In this document: positions 19,312 to 29,109 of the stretch, in pieces | Layout: every line of letters starts with the position of its first letter | Numbering within the stretch: position 1 is the stretch's first letter | From: Spirosoma sp. SC4-14 | GTDB taxonomy: Bacteria; Bacteroidota; Bacteroidia; Cytophagales; Spirosomataceae | DNA: 64,000 nucleotides | Assembly (NCBI RefSeq): GCF_037201965.1 | Contig: NZ_CP147518.1 | Location: 5,635,001 to 5,699,000, forward strand | Direction of reading: 5' to 3' | Program-made: the position numbers and the translations under genes | The notes under the pieces: generated by a model | Told to the model about the DNA's origin: nothing | What the model saw: only the letters and a program-made list of their open reading frames with translations | The model's database searches: none

Positions 19312-19998
19312 TCAGCGAATACGAAAACCGCCCCCACCTATGCCGAGGGTGAGGTAAAACCCCCTTGGCGCATAGCGGTTGGTTGTGATACTCGCCGGAT
19401 CATTCAGATCACCATGCCACTCCGACGATGCTGTCATGAATCGATAGCCAGCCTGTATCTTGAGCATTGGCCCGGCCAATAGTGTTTTATCCGTTTTATT
19501 ACCCAGCAGCAACCAGTCGAACGACAGCCCAATATCGGCCGAAAAACCGTCGAGTGTATGGGTTGTGTGCTTACTTCCTGCCGTTGTCGAATTAACATTG
19601 AAGGCACTGATGCCAGGGGCCAGACTCGGGTATAGTTTGGCGCGTTGACCTTGCCAGACAATCCTGCCAATCCATATATGCCCATTAGAAGCCGACGATT
19701 CGATGGACGTTCCGGCAGGCAATTGGTTCACGCGTTTATTCACCAGTGCCGATGCTCCCAGCCCAAATAGCCATTGCTTGTGCTGCCAGTAGAGTTCACT
19801 TCCCATCAGCAGATAGTGGTCGTTGCTGGTCGAAGTAGCCCATGGATTCAATTGCTGAACAGCCATGCCTGCACCGGGCCATTGGGCAGGCCCTAAATAC
19901 AGAAAGCCAGCCCCGCCCCGCACACTACGAACCTGAGCAACAGCGCTGGAGGCCAATATGCTTAGCAAACACAACGTAATTTTGGCAAGCCCGTTCAT
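19312..19998 (-). CDS. Secreted protein, probable outer-membrane beta-barrel, function unknown
   Basis: 228 residues with a signal peptide ending SSAVAQ. The remainder has alternating hydrophobic and polar residues and many aromatic strand ends (LYPSLAPGISAFNV, FYLTLGIGGGGFRIR), typical of small outer-membrane barrels or PorP-like proteins of Bacteroidota. No catalytic motif is visible. It lies between ppsA and a helical repeat protein; no operon partner is obvious. The ~120 bp upstream (19999-20121) hold nothing I can name. Confidence 0.55.
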   Translation of the reverse strand: MNGLAKITLCLLSILASSAVAQVRSVRGGAGFLYLGPAQWPGAGMAVQQLNPWATSTSNDHYLLMGSELYWQHKQWLFGLGASALVNKRVNQLPAGTSIESSASNGHIWIGRIVWQGQRAKLYPSLAPGISAFNVNSTTAGSKHTTHTLDGFSADIGLSFDWLLLGNKTDKTLLAGPMLKIQAGYRFMTASSEWHGDLNDPASITTNRYAPRGFYLTLGIGGGGFRIR

Positions 19999-20121
19999 AG
20001 CCAGATCAACAAATTTGTCTGGGATAAAAATAGGCCCGGCAGTTGGCCAGCGTATTGACCTGCCTTAGCCTGACCGATGATTCTGGTCAGCTTATGGTCA
20101 TTCCCAACCGTCCGGTCCTGG

Positions 20122-21630
20122 TCAGTCAACCAATTGTTTCTGACTAGCTTCTGTATTTCGGCAATTATCGGCAGCCCATTTGGCCAGCCCAAGTGCCAGC
20201 ACGAGCTGCCGTTCGGTAGGTTCATCGGCCAGTTGCTGAACGGTCGGAATAAACGTCGTGTCGGGCTTACCCATTAAAAAGCCTTTCAGATAACTCAGCA
20301 TCGACCGCTCAACCTGGTACAGTTTTTTGTCGGCTTTCAGTTTACGTTCGACTGAGCGAAGTTCATACCGCAGGTAATCGAGGTTACCCAGATCCGTATG
20401 AATCATCAGATTCAGCAGCCGGGCCTGGTTATACCAAAGCTGACTTTGCAAAGCCGTACGGCCTGCGGTGGCGCGGTCGTTTAATACTGCATTGACGTGT
20501 TTGAGGGCCAGCGTTGGTTGCCCGCCATCGCGATAGGTTCGGGCAACACTCAGCCGAACCAGTGCAACCACGTTGGCTGGTAATCCGGGCAACTCTCGTT
20601 CCAGAGTAGAAGCTACGGTTCGAACGAGTGCAACAGCATCGGCGGTTTGGCTGGTATCGTTGAGCCGGGCAAGTCGATGAATAAATGTCAGATAGCGCGC
20701 CAGGAGCGAGAGTCCTTCCGGCAGGGCGGTCAGGGTTGCCAGTCGATCCAGAAAATAATCCATGTCGTCGTAGCGCTGCAACCCACGCAGGTCGGTCAGA
20801 ATACCGTCCAGTAGATGAATGTAATAAATAGGCGTATCGGTCCAAAGATCCTGATGTCGCTGAAACAGCTCGTGTAAATCATAAAAAGCGCGCAGGCTTC
20901 CTTCAGCATCGTTGGTCATCAGAAAAAAAACCGACTGAAAATGCAGGTGAAGCCGCTGCGCTTCGAACGAGTTTTTTTGTGGGTTTCGGGCGATGATCTG
21001 ATGTTCTTCGAGCAGCAAATCATTCAGCCGGGTTTGTTCGTTCATGCTCCGCACCAGGCCATTTTTCCAGTACCGACAGAGCAAAATTTCGTACAGAGCC
21101 GAATGTTGATGGCTCGTTTGTTCGCGCTGCATCACGGTTTGCCACTGCTGCTGTTTGCGAAGAAGCTGGGTTTCGTCGAGCGTCGAAAATTGTGTTCGCA
21201 CCAGTTGCTGGAGTTCCAGTCGGGCAGCCATCAGGTAATAGAGGTGCTTTTCGGTCCGCATGGCGAGCTTCTTGATTTTTTCAAGCTGATCGAAGCCTAG
21301 CTCGGTTAGTCCCTTTGCAAACAAAATCCGGGCATCCTGCATGAGCGATGCCAGTTTATTTTCGGTTGTTTTTTCACATTCATACAACCGCAGGGCTTTC
21401 ATCAACACCCGATACAGGTGTTTTCGAACCGGCTCCACCGATGAGCCTGGAAACTGTTTCTCCAGCACTTCATATAGGGCGCCACCACCCTCCAACTGGT
21501 TTTCCAGCAGATTGAACAGGGTCAGATACGCTTTATCGCCTTCCTGTAAACTGCATACCAGCTTAAAATAGCGTTTCTCCGATTTTGTAAGTGTCTGAAC
21601 GAGCGTATGGAGCTGATCAATTGAAAACAT
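20122..21630 (-). CDS. Large helical (TPR-like) cytoplasmic protein, unknown
   Basis: 502 residues, no signal peptide or membrane segment. It begins MFSIDQLHTLVQTLTKSEKRYFKLV, an opening I associate with a Bacteroidota-specific family of long helical proteins. The rest is Leu/Arg/Gln-rich helix pairs with short turns (LARTYRDGGQPTLALKHV), resembling degenerate TPR units. Probably a scaffold; no enzymatic signature. Divergent from ribokinase across a 197-bp promoter region. Confidence 0.6.
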   Translation of the reverse strand: MFSIDQLHTLVQTLTKSEKRYFKLVCSLQEGDKAYLTLFNLLENQLEGGGALYEVLEKQFPGSSVEPVRKHLYRVLMKALRLYECEKTTENKLASLMQDARILFAKGLTELGFDQLEKIKKLAMRTEKHLYYLMAARLELQQLVRTQFSTLDETQLLRKQQQWQTVMQREQTSHQHSALYEILLCRYWKNGLVRSMNEQTRLNDLLLEEHQIIARNPQKNSFEAQRLHLHFQSVFFLMTNDAEGSLRAFYDLHELFQRHQDLWTDTPIYYIHLLDGILTDLRGLQRYDDMDYFLDRLATLTALPEGLSLLARYLTFIHRLARLNDTSQTADAVALVRTVASTLERELPGLPANVVALVRLSVARTYRDGGQPTLALKHVNAVLNDRATAGRTALQSQLWYNQARLLNLMIHTDLGNLDYLRYELRSVERKLKADKKLYQVERSMLSYLKGFLMGKPDTTFIPTVQQLADEPTERQLVLALGLAKWAADNCRNTEASQKQLVD

Positions 21631-21768
21631 AGGATTAGGTAGGGTTATCTGTTAATCGAAACCAACAGCAGCCTAAAAGCCGATTAGGTTAGAACAGAAC
21701 AGGATCAATAAGTGTCAGCAACAATTTTTATCTGCAACAGCCTTGTCTGAAAACCATTTACATTTGGG

Positions 21769-21799
21769 CTTGCAATATACCTTTTGCTGGATAAATTTG
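21769..21799 (+). promoter_or_regulatory. Bacteroidota-type promoter for ribokinase
   Basis: CTTG (TTG at 21770-21772), a 19-base spacer, then TAAATTTG at 21792-21799, matching TTG-N19..21-TAnnTTTG. It ends 28 bp before the rbsK ATG. Confidence 0.6.
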
Positions 21800-21827
21800 T
21801 ACCTACCCCTTACAAAACTTCTCTCGA

Positions 21828-22745
21828 ATGCCTAGTCAGATTCTGGTGGTTGGCAGCTCAAACACCGATATGGTCGTAAAGGCCGATAAACTGCCCGCAC
21901 CGGGCGAAACCGTTATTGGTGGCACTTTCCTGATGAATCCCGGAGGCAAAGGTGCCAATCAGGCTGTTGCCATTGCCCGGCTCATCGAACCCTTGGCAGG
22001 TGGGTCAATTACGTTTGTTGCGAAAGTTGGCAATGACATTTTTGGCCGACAGGCACTCAGCGGCTTCGAACGCGAAGGCATCAACACAAGCTATATACTG
22101 ACTGATGCAGATAATCCATCGGGCGTGGCGCTGATCAATGTTGATGCGTCGGGCGAAAACTGCATTACGGTTGCTCCGGGCTCAAACGCCAATTTGCAAC
22201 CCATCGAAACCGAAGCCGCCCTCCAGGCTGCCAACTCCGATGCGCTGGTGCTACTCCAGCTCGAAATTCCGCTACCAACAGTTGAATACGTCATTCGAAA
22301 AGCAGCCGAACGTGGTTTGCGGGTTATTCTGAACCCTGCTCCGGCCCAACCCTTACCCGCCGATCTATTCTCGAACCTGTTTCTGATTACGCCCAACGAA
22401 ACCGAAGCCGAACTTCTCACCGGCATTCGCGTGACAGATTTACCGACGGCTCAGCAGGCAGCCCAGAAGTTCCATGATATGGGTGTTATGAATGTAGTTA
22501 TTACGCTGGGGTCGAAAGGTGCTTACCTTCATACGTCTGAAAACCGGGGGCAGTTAATCGACGCTCCGCTTGTTAAAGCCATCGACACCACAGCCGCTGG
22601 CGACTGCTTCAACGGCGCCCTGACCGTGGCGCTATCGGAAGGAAAAACCTTACCCGATGCCGTTGCCTTTGCCTGCCAAGCGGCTTCCATCTCGGTTACC
22701 CGAATGGGCGCGCAAGCCTCTGTACCCTATCGCAACGAGTTTTAA
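21828..22745 (+). CDS. rbsK: Ribokinase
   Basis: 305 residues, PfkB family. Phosphorylates ribose (or deoxyribose) to the 5-phosphate using ATP. The N-terminal signature GGKGANQAVAIARL and the substrate string GSSNTDMV are those of ribokinase. The C-terminal PfkB signature IDTTAAGDCFNGAL holds the catalytic base Asp; NPAPAQPLP and ITPNETEAELLTG are also classical. An ADP-ribosylglycohydrolase-family gene follows 114 bp downstream on the same strand, suggesting that released ribose may be the substrate. That link is an inference. Confidence 0.92.
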   Translation: MPSQILVVGSSNTDMVVKADKLPAPGETVIGGTFLMNPGGKGANQAVAIARLIEPLAGGSITFVAKVGNDIFGRQALSGFEREGINTSYILTDADNPSGVALINVDASGENCITVAPGSNANLQPIETEAALQAANSDALVLLQLEIPLPTVEYVIRKAAERGLRVILNPAPAQPLPADLFSNLFLITPNETEAELLTGIRVTDLPTAQQAAQKFHDMGVMNVVITLGSKGAYLHTSENRGQLIDAPLVKAIDTTAAGDCFNGALTVALSEGKTLPDAVAFACQAASISVTRMGAQASVPYRNEF

Positions 22746-22859
22746 GCGGTTTATGGTAGTTAGTTTACGTTTCCGGTGTTCCATACATCCCTCAATAGCA
22801 AAGCAACCGTAAACCCAAAACCGATTACCGTAAACCGAATACCAAAAACCTTTTTAACC

Positions 22860-24419
22860 ATGAAAAAAATACTACTTCCAATTGTCGCCGTTGCTTTTTT
22901 ATCGGCCACTCCTGTTGCCGTTCTGCCCAAAAAAGGGCCTGCGCCTAAATCCATTACGATGGCGAAGGCAGCTATTCAGGATAAAATTAAAGGTGGCTGG
23001 GCCGGTCAGTTGATTGGCTGTACGTTTGGCGGACCCACGGAATTCCAATTTACGGGTACCATGCTCAACGACTACCAGCCCATACCGTGGTACGATGGAT
23101 ATATGAAGCATACGATGCTGAACAATCCGGGTCTGTACGACGACATTTATATGGACCTGACATTTGTAGATGTGTTTGAACGCAAAGGGCTCGATGCCCC
23201 AGTGGAGGAACATGCCAAAGCCTATGCTAATGCAGGCTATATGCTCTGGCACGCCAATCAGGCCGGTCGCTATAATATCCTCAATGGCATGAACGCTCCG
23301 GAGTCGGGGCACTGGCTCAACAACCCCCATGCCGACGATATCGACTTCCAGATTGAAGCCGATTTTTCGGGACTAATGGCTCCCGGTATGCCCAATACGG
23401 CGGTGCAGATTGGTGACCCTATTGGCCATATCATGAACTACGGCGACGGCTGGTATGGTGGCGCATTTGTGGGAGCCATGTATTCGCTGGCCTTTGTGTC
23501 TGGCGACGTCAATTATATCGTAAAAGAAGCCCTCAAGACCATTCCTGCACAGAGTACGTTTTATCAGTGTATTGCCGACGTAATTAAATGGCACGACCAG
23601 TTCCCGAACGACTGGAAACGCAACTGGTTCGAGATTCAGCGAAAATGGTCGGACGAAGTAGGTTGCCCCGAAGGTGTGTTCCGATCGTTTAACATCGACG
23701 CAAAAATCAATTCGGCCTACATCGTTCTTGGCCTGCTCTACGGTGGTGGCGATTTCACCAAAACAATGGAAATCAGCACACGTGCGGGGCAGGATTCCGA
23801 CTGTAATCCGGCGTCGGCAGGGGGAATTCTGGGGACCATGCTCGGATATGACAAAATTCCGGCCTACTGGAAACAGGGGTTGAAAGAAGCCGAAGACATT
23901 GATTTTAAATACACCACCATGTCGCTGAACGATGTCTATGCAATGGGTATGAAACACGCCTTGCAGGTGGTAGAACGCAACGGTGGCAAAATCAACGGCG
24001 ACCAGGTAACCATTGCCCTGCAAACACCCAAAACAGTTCGGTTCGAGCAGGCTTTTACGGGGCATTATCCCGTATTGGTACAGCACATTCGGAAAGACTT
24101 GACCAATGAATTTACTGCCGATTTCGACGGTATTGGTTTTGTTATTAAAGGCGAAGCAAAGCCAAAAAATCGCAGTTCGTGGGGATACGAAAGTAATTTC
24201 TCCTTCAATGCAGAGCTTTATGTCGACGGCAGGAAACTGGAAACGGCCAACTTACCCGTCGATTTCACCCACCGCCGGTATGATCTGTTCTGGAAATACC
24301 AACTTCCCAAAGGCAAACATACGGTTCGTATCAAACTCCTGAACCCCGACCCCGACCATATCGTATCGCTGACCGATTTACTGGTTTATAGCGACCAGCC
24401 CGTGAAATCAAAATTATAA
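22860..24419 (+). CDS. Exported ADP-ribosylglycohydrolase-family protein
   Basis: 519 residues from the ATG at 22860, which begins a signal peptide (KKILLPIVAVAFLSATPVAVLP). The DraG/ARH fold motifs are present: GGWAGQLIGCTFGGPTEF near the N-terminus, DDIYMDLTFVDVFE (metal-binding Asp pair) and GQDSDCNPASAGGILG in the C-terminal half. The last ~130 residues form a beta-rich domain (FDGIGFVIKGEA..GKHTVRIKLLNPD), perhaps carbohydrate- or substrate-binding. Family members cleave N- or O-glycosidic bonds of ADP-ribose or related ribosides; an exported member next to ribokinase suggests extracellular riboside salvage. Substrate not determined. Confidence 0.8.
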   Translation: MKKILLPIVAVAFLSATPVAVLPKKGPAPKSITMAKAAIQDKIKGGWAGQLIGCTFGGPTEFQFTGTMLNDYQPIPWYDGYMKHTMLNNPGLYDDIYMDLTFVDVFERKGLDAPVEEHAKAYANAGYMLWHANQAGRYNILNGMNAPESGHWLNNPHADDIDFQIEADFSGLMAPGMPNTAVQIGDPIGHIMNYGDGWYGGAFVGAMYSLAFVSGDVNYIVKEALKTIPAQSTFYQCIADVIKWHDQFPNDWKRNWFEIQRKWSDEVGCPEGVFRSFNIDAKINSAYIVLGLLYGGGDFTKTMEISTRAGQDSDCNPASAGGILGTMLGYDKIPAYWKQGLKEAEDIDFKYTTMSLNDVYAMGMKHALQVVERNGGKINGDQVTIALQTPKTVRFEQAFTGHYPVLVQHIRKDLTNEFTADFDGIGFVIKGEAKPKNRSSWGYESNFSFNAELYVDGRKLETANLPVDFTHRRYDLFWKYQLPKGKHTVRIKLLNPDPDHIVSLTDLLVYSDQPVKSKL

Positions 24420-24440
24420 CGAAGAACCAAGAGACTATGT

Positions 24441-24476
24441 AACGCCCTTCTGTCGACAGAAGGGCGTTGCTTTTTT
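24441..24476 (+). terminator. Rho-independent terminator
   Basis: AACGCCCTTCTGTC and GACAGAAGGGCGTT form a perfect 14-bp palindrome followed by GCTTTTTT, 21 bp after the preceding stop. Confidence 0.92.
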
Positions 24477-24735
24477 ACTCGTCCGATTGTATTGCGGATG
24501 CGTGAGGCCCGTTTCTATGCTGCGAAAAGAAATGCATCAGTCATTCAATCTTAGGCACCACAGAACAAACCAGACCCGGCAGCAAACAAACGAAGCACTT
24601 CGACGCCAGGCCATAAGTATTTACCACAAATCATAAACATCCGCAATTACTCATTTTCTCTTTTGTTAAATTTACCGGATAACCGGAACGATGCCCCCCC
24701 GGAAGCTGTGCCATTTCGTAGTATACTCTACCTGC

Positions 24736-26010
24736 ATGAATCACTTTTTACTCTTCGTTTTTAGCCTGATGTTAGTCTTTCCATCGGCTTGGGCGCAATC
24801 TCCCCCACCGGCCCCCTATCCAAACCCGGAAGCAGCTCTTCAGCTTTATGAAAGCACGCTGAGCCGGTTACATCAGGACTATAAAAACCAGCGTCCCCTC
24901 CCCGACCTGAAGTTTTTTTTGTTTGGCATGGGCAATCGCACCAAATATATCTACCGAAACGGGCGGCTCATTAATGCCCTGACCGATAATATTGAAGAAC
25001 AATGGCATGTTGCCAGCGAAATTATCGTTCCTTCTGAATATCTCGTGCATCTAAAGCTGGAAAACGGTGGGCTTGTACAAATTCGCGAAGACGAAACTGG
25101 TGTCTGGATCTTGCAAACAAACCCGGCCAGGAAGAAAACGCCCGCCCGAACGTTGCGCCCCCGGCGGGTTCGGGATACTAAAAGTACATTAACATTGCCT
25201 CGGTTCGCCGAGCATACGTTCGGACCGGTGCTTCGGGTGTTGCATCACGAGGTCCTGATTAATGTTTCAAGCGGTACCGACGAGCTAATCCGTCCGGTAC
25301 CCAATATTCTGACTTATATTAAGCCCCGCTATCGCGATGCGGCATCAATGGCAATGGTTTTGCGGGAAACTGGCAATCTGGAACTGATCAGAAACTGGAT
25401 TTTAGCCCTCCGCGATCCGTTCGATCGCCATAATCATGGCATCAATGATGCCGACAATCTGGGTCAGGTCCTCTTTCTGGTATCGTTGGTATCCGACCAG
25501 AATCATCCGGTTGTACAAATGGCACGGGATTCGATAAGCCGGTTTCAAAAAGATACGTATATCCTCGGAAAAACCAATGGTTCCGAACACCCGGTTTATC
25601 AGACTAAATGGCTCAAATACGGGTTAAAATCCCTTGGTCTGCCCGATCCATACATCATTCCGAAGCAGTATGACAGCTTCTCGACGGTGTTCTGGCAGGA
25701 CTATACCGATGCCAACATTCCAGGACAACCGTTCGATGCGAAAACGAGCCAGAATTACCCCTATCTGGTTTGGGCTCAGGATCATTTCTACACTCGCACA
25801 GGTAGCCCCCAAAACCACGGAATGCTAGGCAACATCGATTATCCACTCAGTTGGGAACAGAACGCCAGCGGTGTGCATTATCCCGGCCTGACCGTACTGG
25901 ATAAAGACCTGGTCAAACAAAAACTAACATTTCCGCACGGCTGGCACGCTGCCGAAATGTTCCTACAATTACAAGAGGCAATGCCTATGGCTACTTATCC
26001 CAAAAAATGA
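24736..26010 (+). CDS. Secreted protein of unknown function
   Basis: 424 residues from the ATG at 24736, which gives a clear signal peptide (NHFLLFVFSLMLVFPSAWAQS); the longer frame starts at 24691. I do not recognise a family. Visible features are a basic, Pro/Arg-rich linker near residue 135 (RKKTPARTLRPRRVR), an Asp/His-rich stretch (RDPFDRHNHGINDADNLGQV) and a His/Trp-rich C-terminus. The HNHG..DADN stretch and helical middle could fit a glycan-processing alpha/alpha-barrel, but this is speculative. Its 3' end overlaps the convergent sulfatase gene by 20 bp. Confidence 0.6.
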   Translation: MNHFLLFVFSLMLVFPSAWAQSPPPAPYPNPEAALQLYESTLSRLHQDYKNQRPLPDLKFFLFGMGNRTKYIYRNGRLINALTDNIEEQWHVASEIIVPSEYLVHLKLENGGLVQIREDETGVWILQTNPARKKTPARTLRPRRVRDTKSTLTLPRFAEHTFGPVLRVLHHEVLINVSSGTDELIRPVPNILTYIKPRYRDAASMAMVLRETGNLELIRNWILALRDPFDRHNHGINDADNLGQVLFLVSLVSDQNHPVVQMARDSISRFQKDTYILGKTNGSEHPVYQTKWLKYGLKSLGLPDPYIIPKQYDSFSTVFWQDYTDANIPGQPFDAKTSQNYPYLVWAQDHFYTRTGSPQNHGMLGNIDYPLSWEQNASGVHYPGLTVLDKDLVKQKLTFPHGWHAAEMFLQLQEAMPMATYPKK

Positions 26011-27457
26011 TGCCCGTTCGGGTAATCCAGGCGTGGGTTGTCGACTCATATGTATCGATCTGATCGCCACCCCCGTTCAGCCGTGGATCGTTTTCGTCTT
26101 TCATCCAGGTATTCAGGCGACTCTGCAAGTCCTTCCGGATCTGCGCATACTGAGGATTACTGACCTGATTATGCAGGTTATACGGATCGTCTTTAAGAAT
26201 ATACAACTCTTCGGCCGGGCGTTTGTCGAAACCAAGCGCAAACAAGGGCTTTATGGCAACATCGTTCCGGTGGTCCATCATGTAGATTTTAGTTGGCCCT
26301 CCATCCACATCGCCATATACAGAGGGAGTTCCGGGAATGGTTTCATCGCCGGCGGGCATCCGGTCGGGCCGGAAATTGCGGATATAGAGGTAGTCACTGG
26401 TGCGGATGGCACGCATGGGGTAGCCTGCTCCATAATCGAACTCAGCCCGGCACAGGCAGTGGCGTTCGCGTTCGAGAAATACCTCGGATCGGTGAACAGC
26501 TTTCTCGCCCGTCAGCACCGGCACCAGACTAATACCATCCGTTTCGGGCCGTTGTTTCACGCCAGCCCAGTCTAAAAATGTTGGCATCAGGTCCAACAGA
26601 TTCACAAACGAATCGTTCCGTTTCGGCTGCGATTCATTTCCCGAAAAACGACTGATAATCATTGGCACCCGCGTACCATAATCGTATAGATTTGCTTTGG
26701 CATGGGGAAATGGCATCCCATTATCGGACGTAACCACAATGATGGTGTTGTCGAGCTGCCCAGCGTCTTCCAGGGTCTTGAGTAAATCGCCGATTTCGCG
26801 ATCAAATCGTTCTACTTCCGACAAATAATCAGCCACGTCGCCACGCACTTCGGGCACATCGGGCAGAAACGCAGGCAGTCTTATTTTTTGGGGATCGATG
26901 CCCGTTTGTTTACCCGCGTTGAGGTCGAACGGGCGGTGTGGGTCATTGGTACCGAACCAGAAAAAGAAAGGTTTACCCGCTGGCAACTGATCTAAAAACG
27001 GTTTAAATCCCAGCTTGGCCGAGTCGCCTGCCGGATTTTTGGTATAACCCATTTTCAGAAAATCGCCGGGTGCCCAACCTTTCCGGTCAAAAGCTACCGA
27101 ATAGCCTTCTTTTTCGAGAATCTGCACATAAGTTGGAATGTCGTGCATCAACCGACCGCATAAATTAACCCCCTCGCCCAGATTGTGCGGATAACGGCCA
27201 GTCAGGATAGCGGCCCGCGATGGAGTGCAGGACGGCGACGAACAATAAGCGTTGCTAAAAACGGTTCCATGTTCTGCCAACCGGTCAAAATTTGGCGTTT
27301 TTATGGTTGTATCGCCATAGATACCTGCGTATGGATAGCTCCAGTCGTCGGCCAGAACAAACAGAATATTCGGGCGTTTTGCCTCTTCTTTCTTACACGA
27401 GAAAAGTCCGGCAGTGGCTAGCAGCAGCAGGCCCATCAGGAAATAAACGTATCGCAT
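25991..27457 (-). CDS. Sulfatase, lipoprotein
   Basis: 488 residues from the ATG at 27457; a lipobox-like LLATAGLFSC puts the lipidated Cys near residue 20, so it is membrane-anchored. Alkaline-phosphatase superfamily: FVLADDWSY binds metal, and CTPSRAAILTGRYP near residue 78 is the C-x-P-S-R sulfatase signature whose Cys becomes formylglycine. TSDNGMPFPHAKANLYDYGTRVP completes the metal site. Choline- or aryl-sulfatase-like; the real substrate is likely a sulfated glycan or small ester. The anaerobic sulfatase maturase or FGE needed is not in the window. Convergent overlap of 20 bp with the preceding gene. Confidence 0.9.
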   Translation of the reverse strand: MRYVYFLMGLLLLATAGLFSCKKEEAKRPNILFVLADDWSYPYAGIYGDTTIKTPNFDRLAEHGTVFSNAYCSSPSCTPSRAAILTGRYPHNLGEGVNLCGRLMHDIPTYVQILEKEGYSVAFDRKGWAPGDFLKMGYTKNPAGDSAKLGFKPFLDQLPAGKPFFFWFGTNDPHRPFDLNAGKQTGIDPQKIRLPAFLPDVPEVRGDVADYLSEVERFDREIGDLLKTLEDAGQLDNTIIVVTSDNGMPFPHAKANLYDYGTRVPMIISRFSGNESQPKRNDSFVNLLDLMPTFLDWAGVKQRPETDGISLVPVLTGEKAVHRSEVFLERERHCLCRAEFDYGAGYPMRAIRTSDYLYIRNFRPDRMPAGDETIPGTPSVYGDVDGGPTKIYMMDHRNDVAIKPLFALGFDKRPAEELYILKDDPYNLHNQVSNPQYAQIRKDLQSRLNTWMKDENDPRLNGGGDQIDTYESTTHAWITRTGIIFWDK

Positions 27458-27658
27458 CGGTATCCGTATTTTCCCGAAAAATAGCATGAAGAAGCGTGTG
27501 ATAAAAGCCTGCTTTGGCAATGCCATGAAACGCACAGGCGATAAAGCCGTTATGATCTGTTTATACTGCGTCAGCTACTACAGACGGCCTTCAGCGAAAG
27601 TCCTAACTACTTAATTGCAAAAAACAACTGTGTTCAGTACCGGCGTGATCTTTACCTG

Positions 27659-27709
27659 ACCGATACAGCGCAAAGTGGTCAAAAAATGACCCTTTTTTGC
27701 TGTATCGGT
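27659..27709. terminator. Inverted repeat between alpha/beta hydrolase and sulfatase genes
   Basis: ACCGATACAGC at 27659-27669 pairs with GCTGTATCGGT at 27699-27709. Inside, GCAAAG/CTTTTTTGC and GGTCA/TGACC add further pairing. It lies just past the stop of the minus-strand hydrolase and probably ends that transcript. Confidence 0.7.
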
Positions 27710-27727
27710 TATCGATCCACCTGTTTA

Positions 27728-28549
27728 TCAAGATTGAATAAATGCTAACAGATCGGCATTAATCGTAGCGGCTTCGGTGGTTGGCATGCCATGCGGAAAC
27801 CCCGGATACGAAATCAGTTTGCCATTTTTTAGTAGCGTTACAGCTTTAGCTCCGGTTAGCGGAAAAGGCACGATCTGGTCATCTTCTCCATGCATGACCA
27901 GTACGGGCACATCCACAGTCTGGAGGTCTTCGGTAAAATCCGTTTCAGAAAAAACTTTGATACAATCGTAGTGAGCTTTAATGGCTCCCATCATACCCTG
28001 GCGCCACCAGTTATCCCGAATAGCCTGCGAAACATTGGCTCCCTCCCGGTTGAAGCCAAAGAATGGAAGCGTAAAATCCTGAAAATATTGGGGTCGACGG
28101 GTTGCCGTTCCTTCGCGTATTTCATCAAATACGGACATCGGAATACCGTCTGGATTGGTTTCACTCTGCACCATAATGGGCGTTACGGCACTAATCAGCA
28201 CGGCTTTCGCCACCCGACCCTGCCCATGTTTGGCCACATACCGAATCACCTCGCCACCACCCGTTGAATGGCCAATGTGTATGGCATCCTTTAGATCCAG
28301 AAAAGCGGTTAATTCAGCCACATCGGCAGCATAAGTATCCATATCGTGGCCATCCGCCGTTTGCGATGACCGGCCGTGTCCACGACGGTCGTGCGCAATC
28401 ACACGATAACCTTTGTCGAGAAAAAACATCATCTGGGCATCCCAGTCATCGCCAGACAACGGCCAGCCGTGGTGAAAAACAATGGGTTGGCCCGTTCCCC
28501 AATCTTTGTAATAAATCTCGGTTCCGTCTTTTACTCGAATCGTGCTCAT
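27728..28549 (-). CDS. Alpha/beta hydrolase, chloroperoxidase-like
   Basis: 273 residues, cytoplasmic. Opens STIRVKDGTEIYYKDWGTGQP and has the oxyanion segment FHHGWPLSGDDW. The nucleophile elbow GHSTGGGE places the Ser near residue 96; acid Asp is in VMHGEDDQIVP and His in PGFPHGMP. This is the pattern of cofactor-free haloperoxidases and related esterases. Physiological substrate unknown; peroxidase activity of this group is often a side reaction of perhydrolysis. Single gene with its own terminator. Confidence 0.85.
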   Translation of the reverse strand: MSTIRVKDGTEIYYKDWGTGQPIVFHHGWPLSGDDWDAQMMFFLDKGYRVIAHDRRGHGRSSQTADGHDMDTYAADVAELTAFLDLKDAIHIGHSTGGGEVIRYVAKHGQGRVAKAVLISAVTPIMVQSETNPDGIPMSVFDEIREGTATRRPQYFQDFTLPFFGFNREGANVSQAIRDNWWRQGMMGAIKAHYDCIKVFSETDFTEDLQTVDVPVLVMHGEDDQIVPFPLTGAKAVTLLKNGKLISYPGFPHGMPTTEAATINADLLAFIQS

Positions 28550-29109
28550 GTCGTTGCGTATGGTTTGTGATGGTTAAAAAATAGATGGAGCTTAATGAAA
28601 TTACCGTTCACATTCAGCCAAAACACATTCCTGTATTTTCTGTCTGAAAGGCTTTCAGTCTGCTAATTAAACAAAGAATCTGTTTAAATTTTTGCGGTAA
28701 TCGCTCTTTTGTCATTCCTCCTGCTACACCGGCAGACCGGTTAGGCTGAAAAAAAACCTCCCATTATAGCTCGATTAACGAACGCTAAAACAGCGTCAAA
28801 GACACTTTTTTTAGACCACAAAACCAAAAAAAACGTACGAACAAATCGTTAATAATCAGCCGACCTCCAAAACAATTGGGCCACGCTGCTTTGAACCTCC
28901 GTCAACTGGCCTACCCATTGCTCCATACCACGAGCAGTTTGCGCCAGCAGATAAACATTGCCCAGATCAGTACTTTCCCTTCATCGATTTGTTGGGCAAT
29001 GCGGCATAAGAAGATAGTGTATAAAAATGTCAATCATTGCATTCCCCAAACTGGGCCTTTATCAAACCCGGTTTCTTAGGCAAACATTGTTTTCCTGCAA
29101 TGTACCGTG
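28550..29109. other. 560-bp intergenic region, possible gene remnant on minus strand
   Basis: No intact gene. On the minus strand, from about 28985 to the TAA at 28849-28851, one frame encodes a protein-like tail (VYLLAQTARGMEQWVGQL..), while a neighbouring frame just upstream reads RIAQQIDEGKVLIW. Together they could be a frameshifted short gene. A small stem ACGCT/AGCGT at 28782-28796 lies 10 bases before a T-run. Evidence is weak. Confidence 0.25.

Noticed and set aside
28876-29079. 67-residue frame on + strand in the 28.5-29.1 kb gap
   Set aside because: No family-like pattern, no ribosome-binding site or promoter, and the opposite strand has a more protein-like but broken frame. Not called as a gene.
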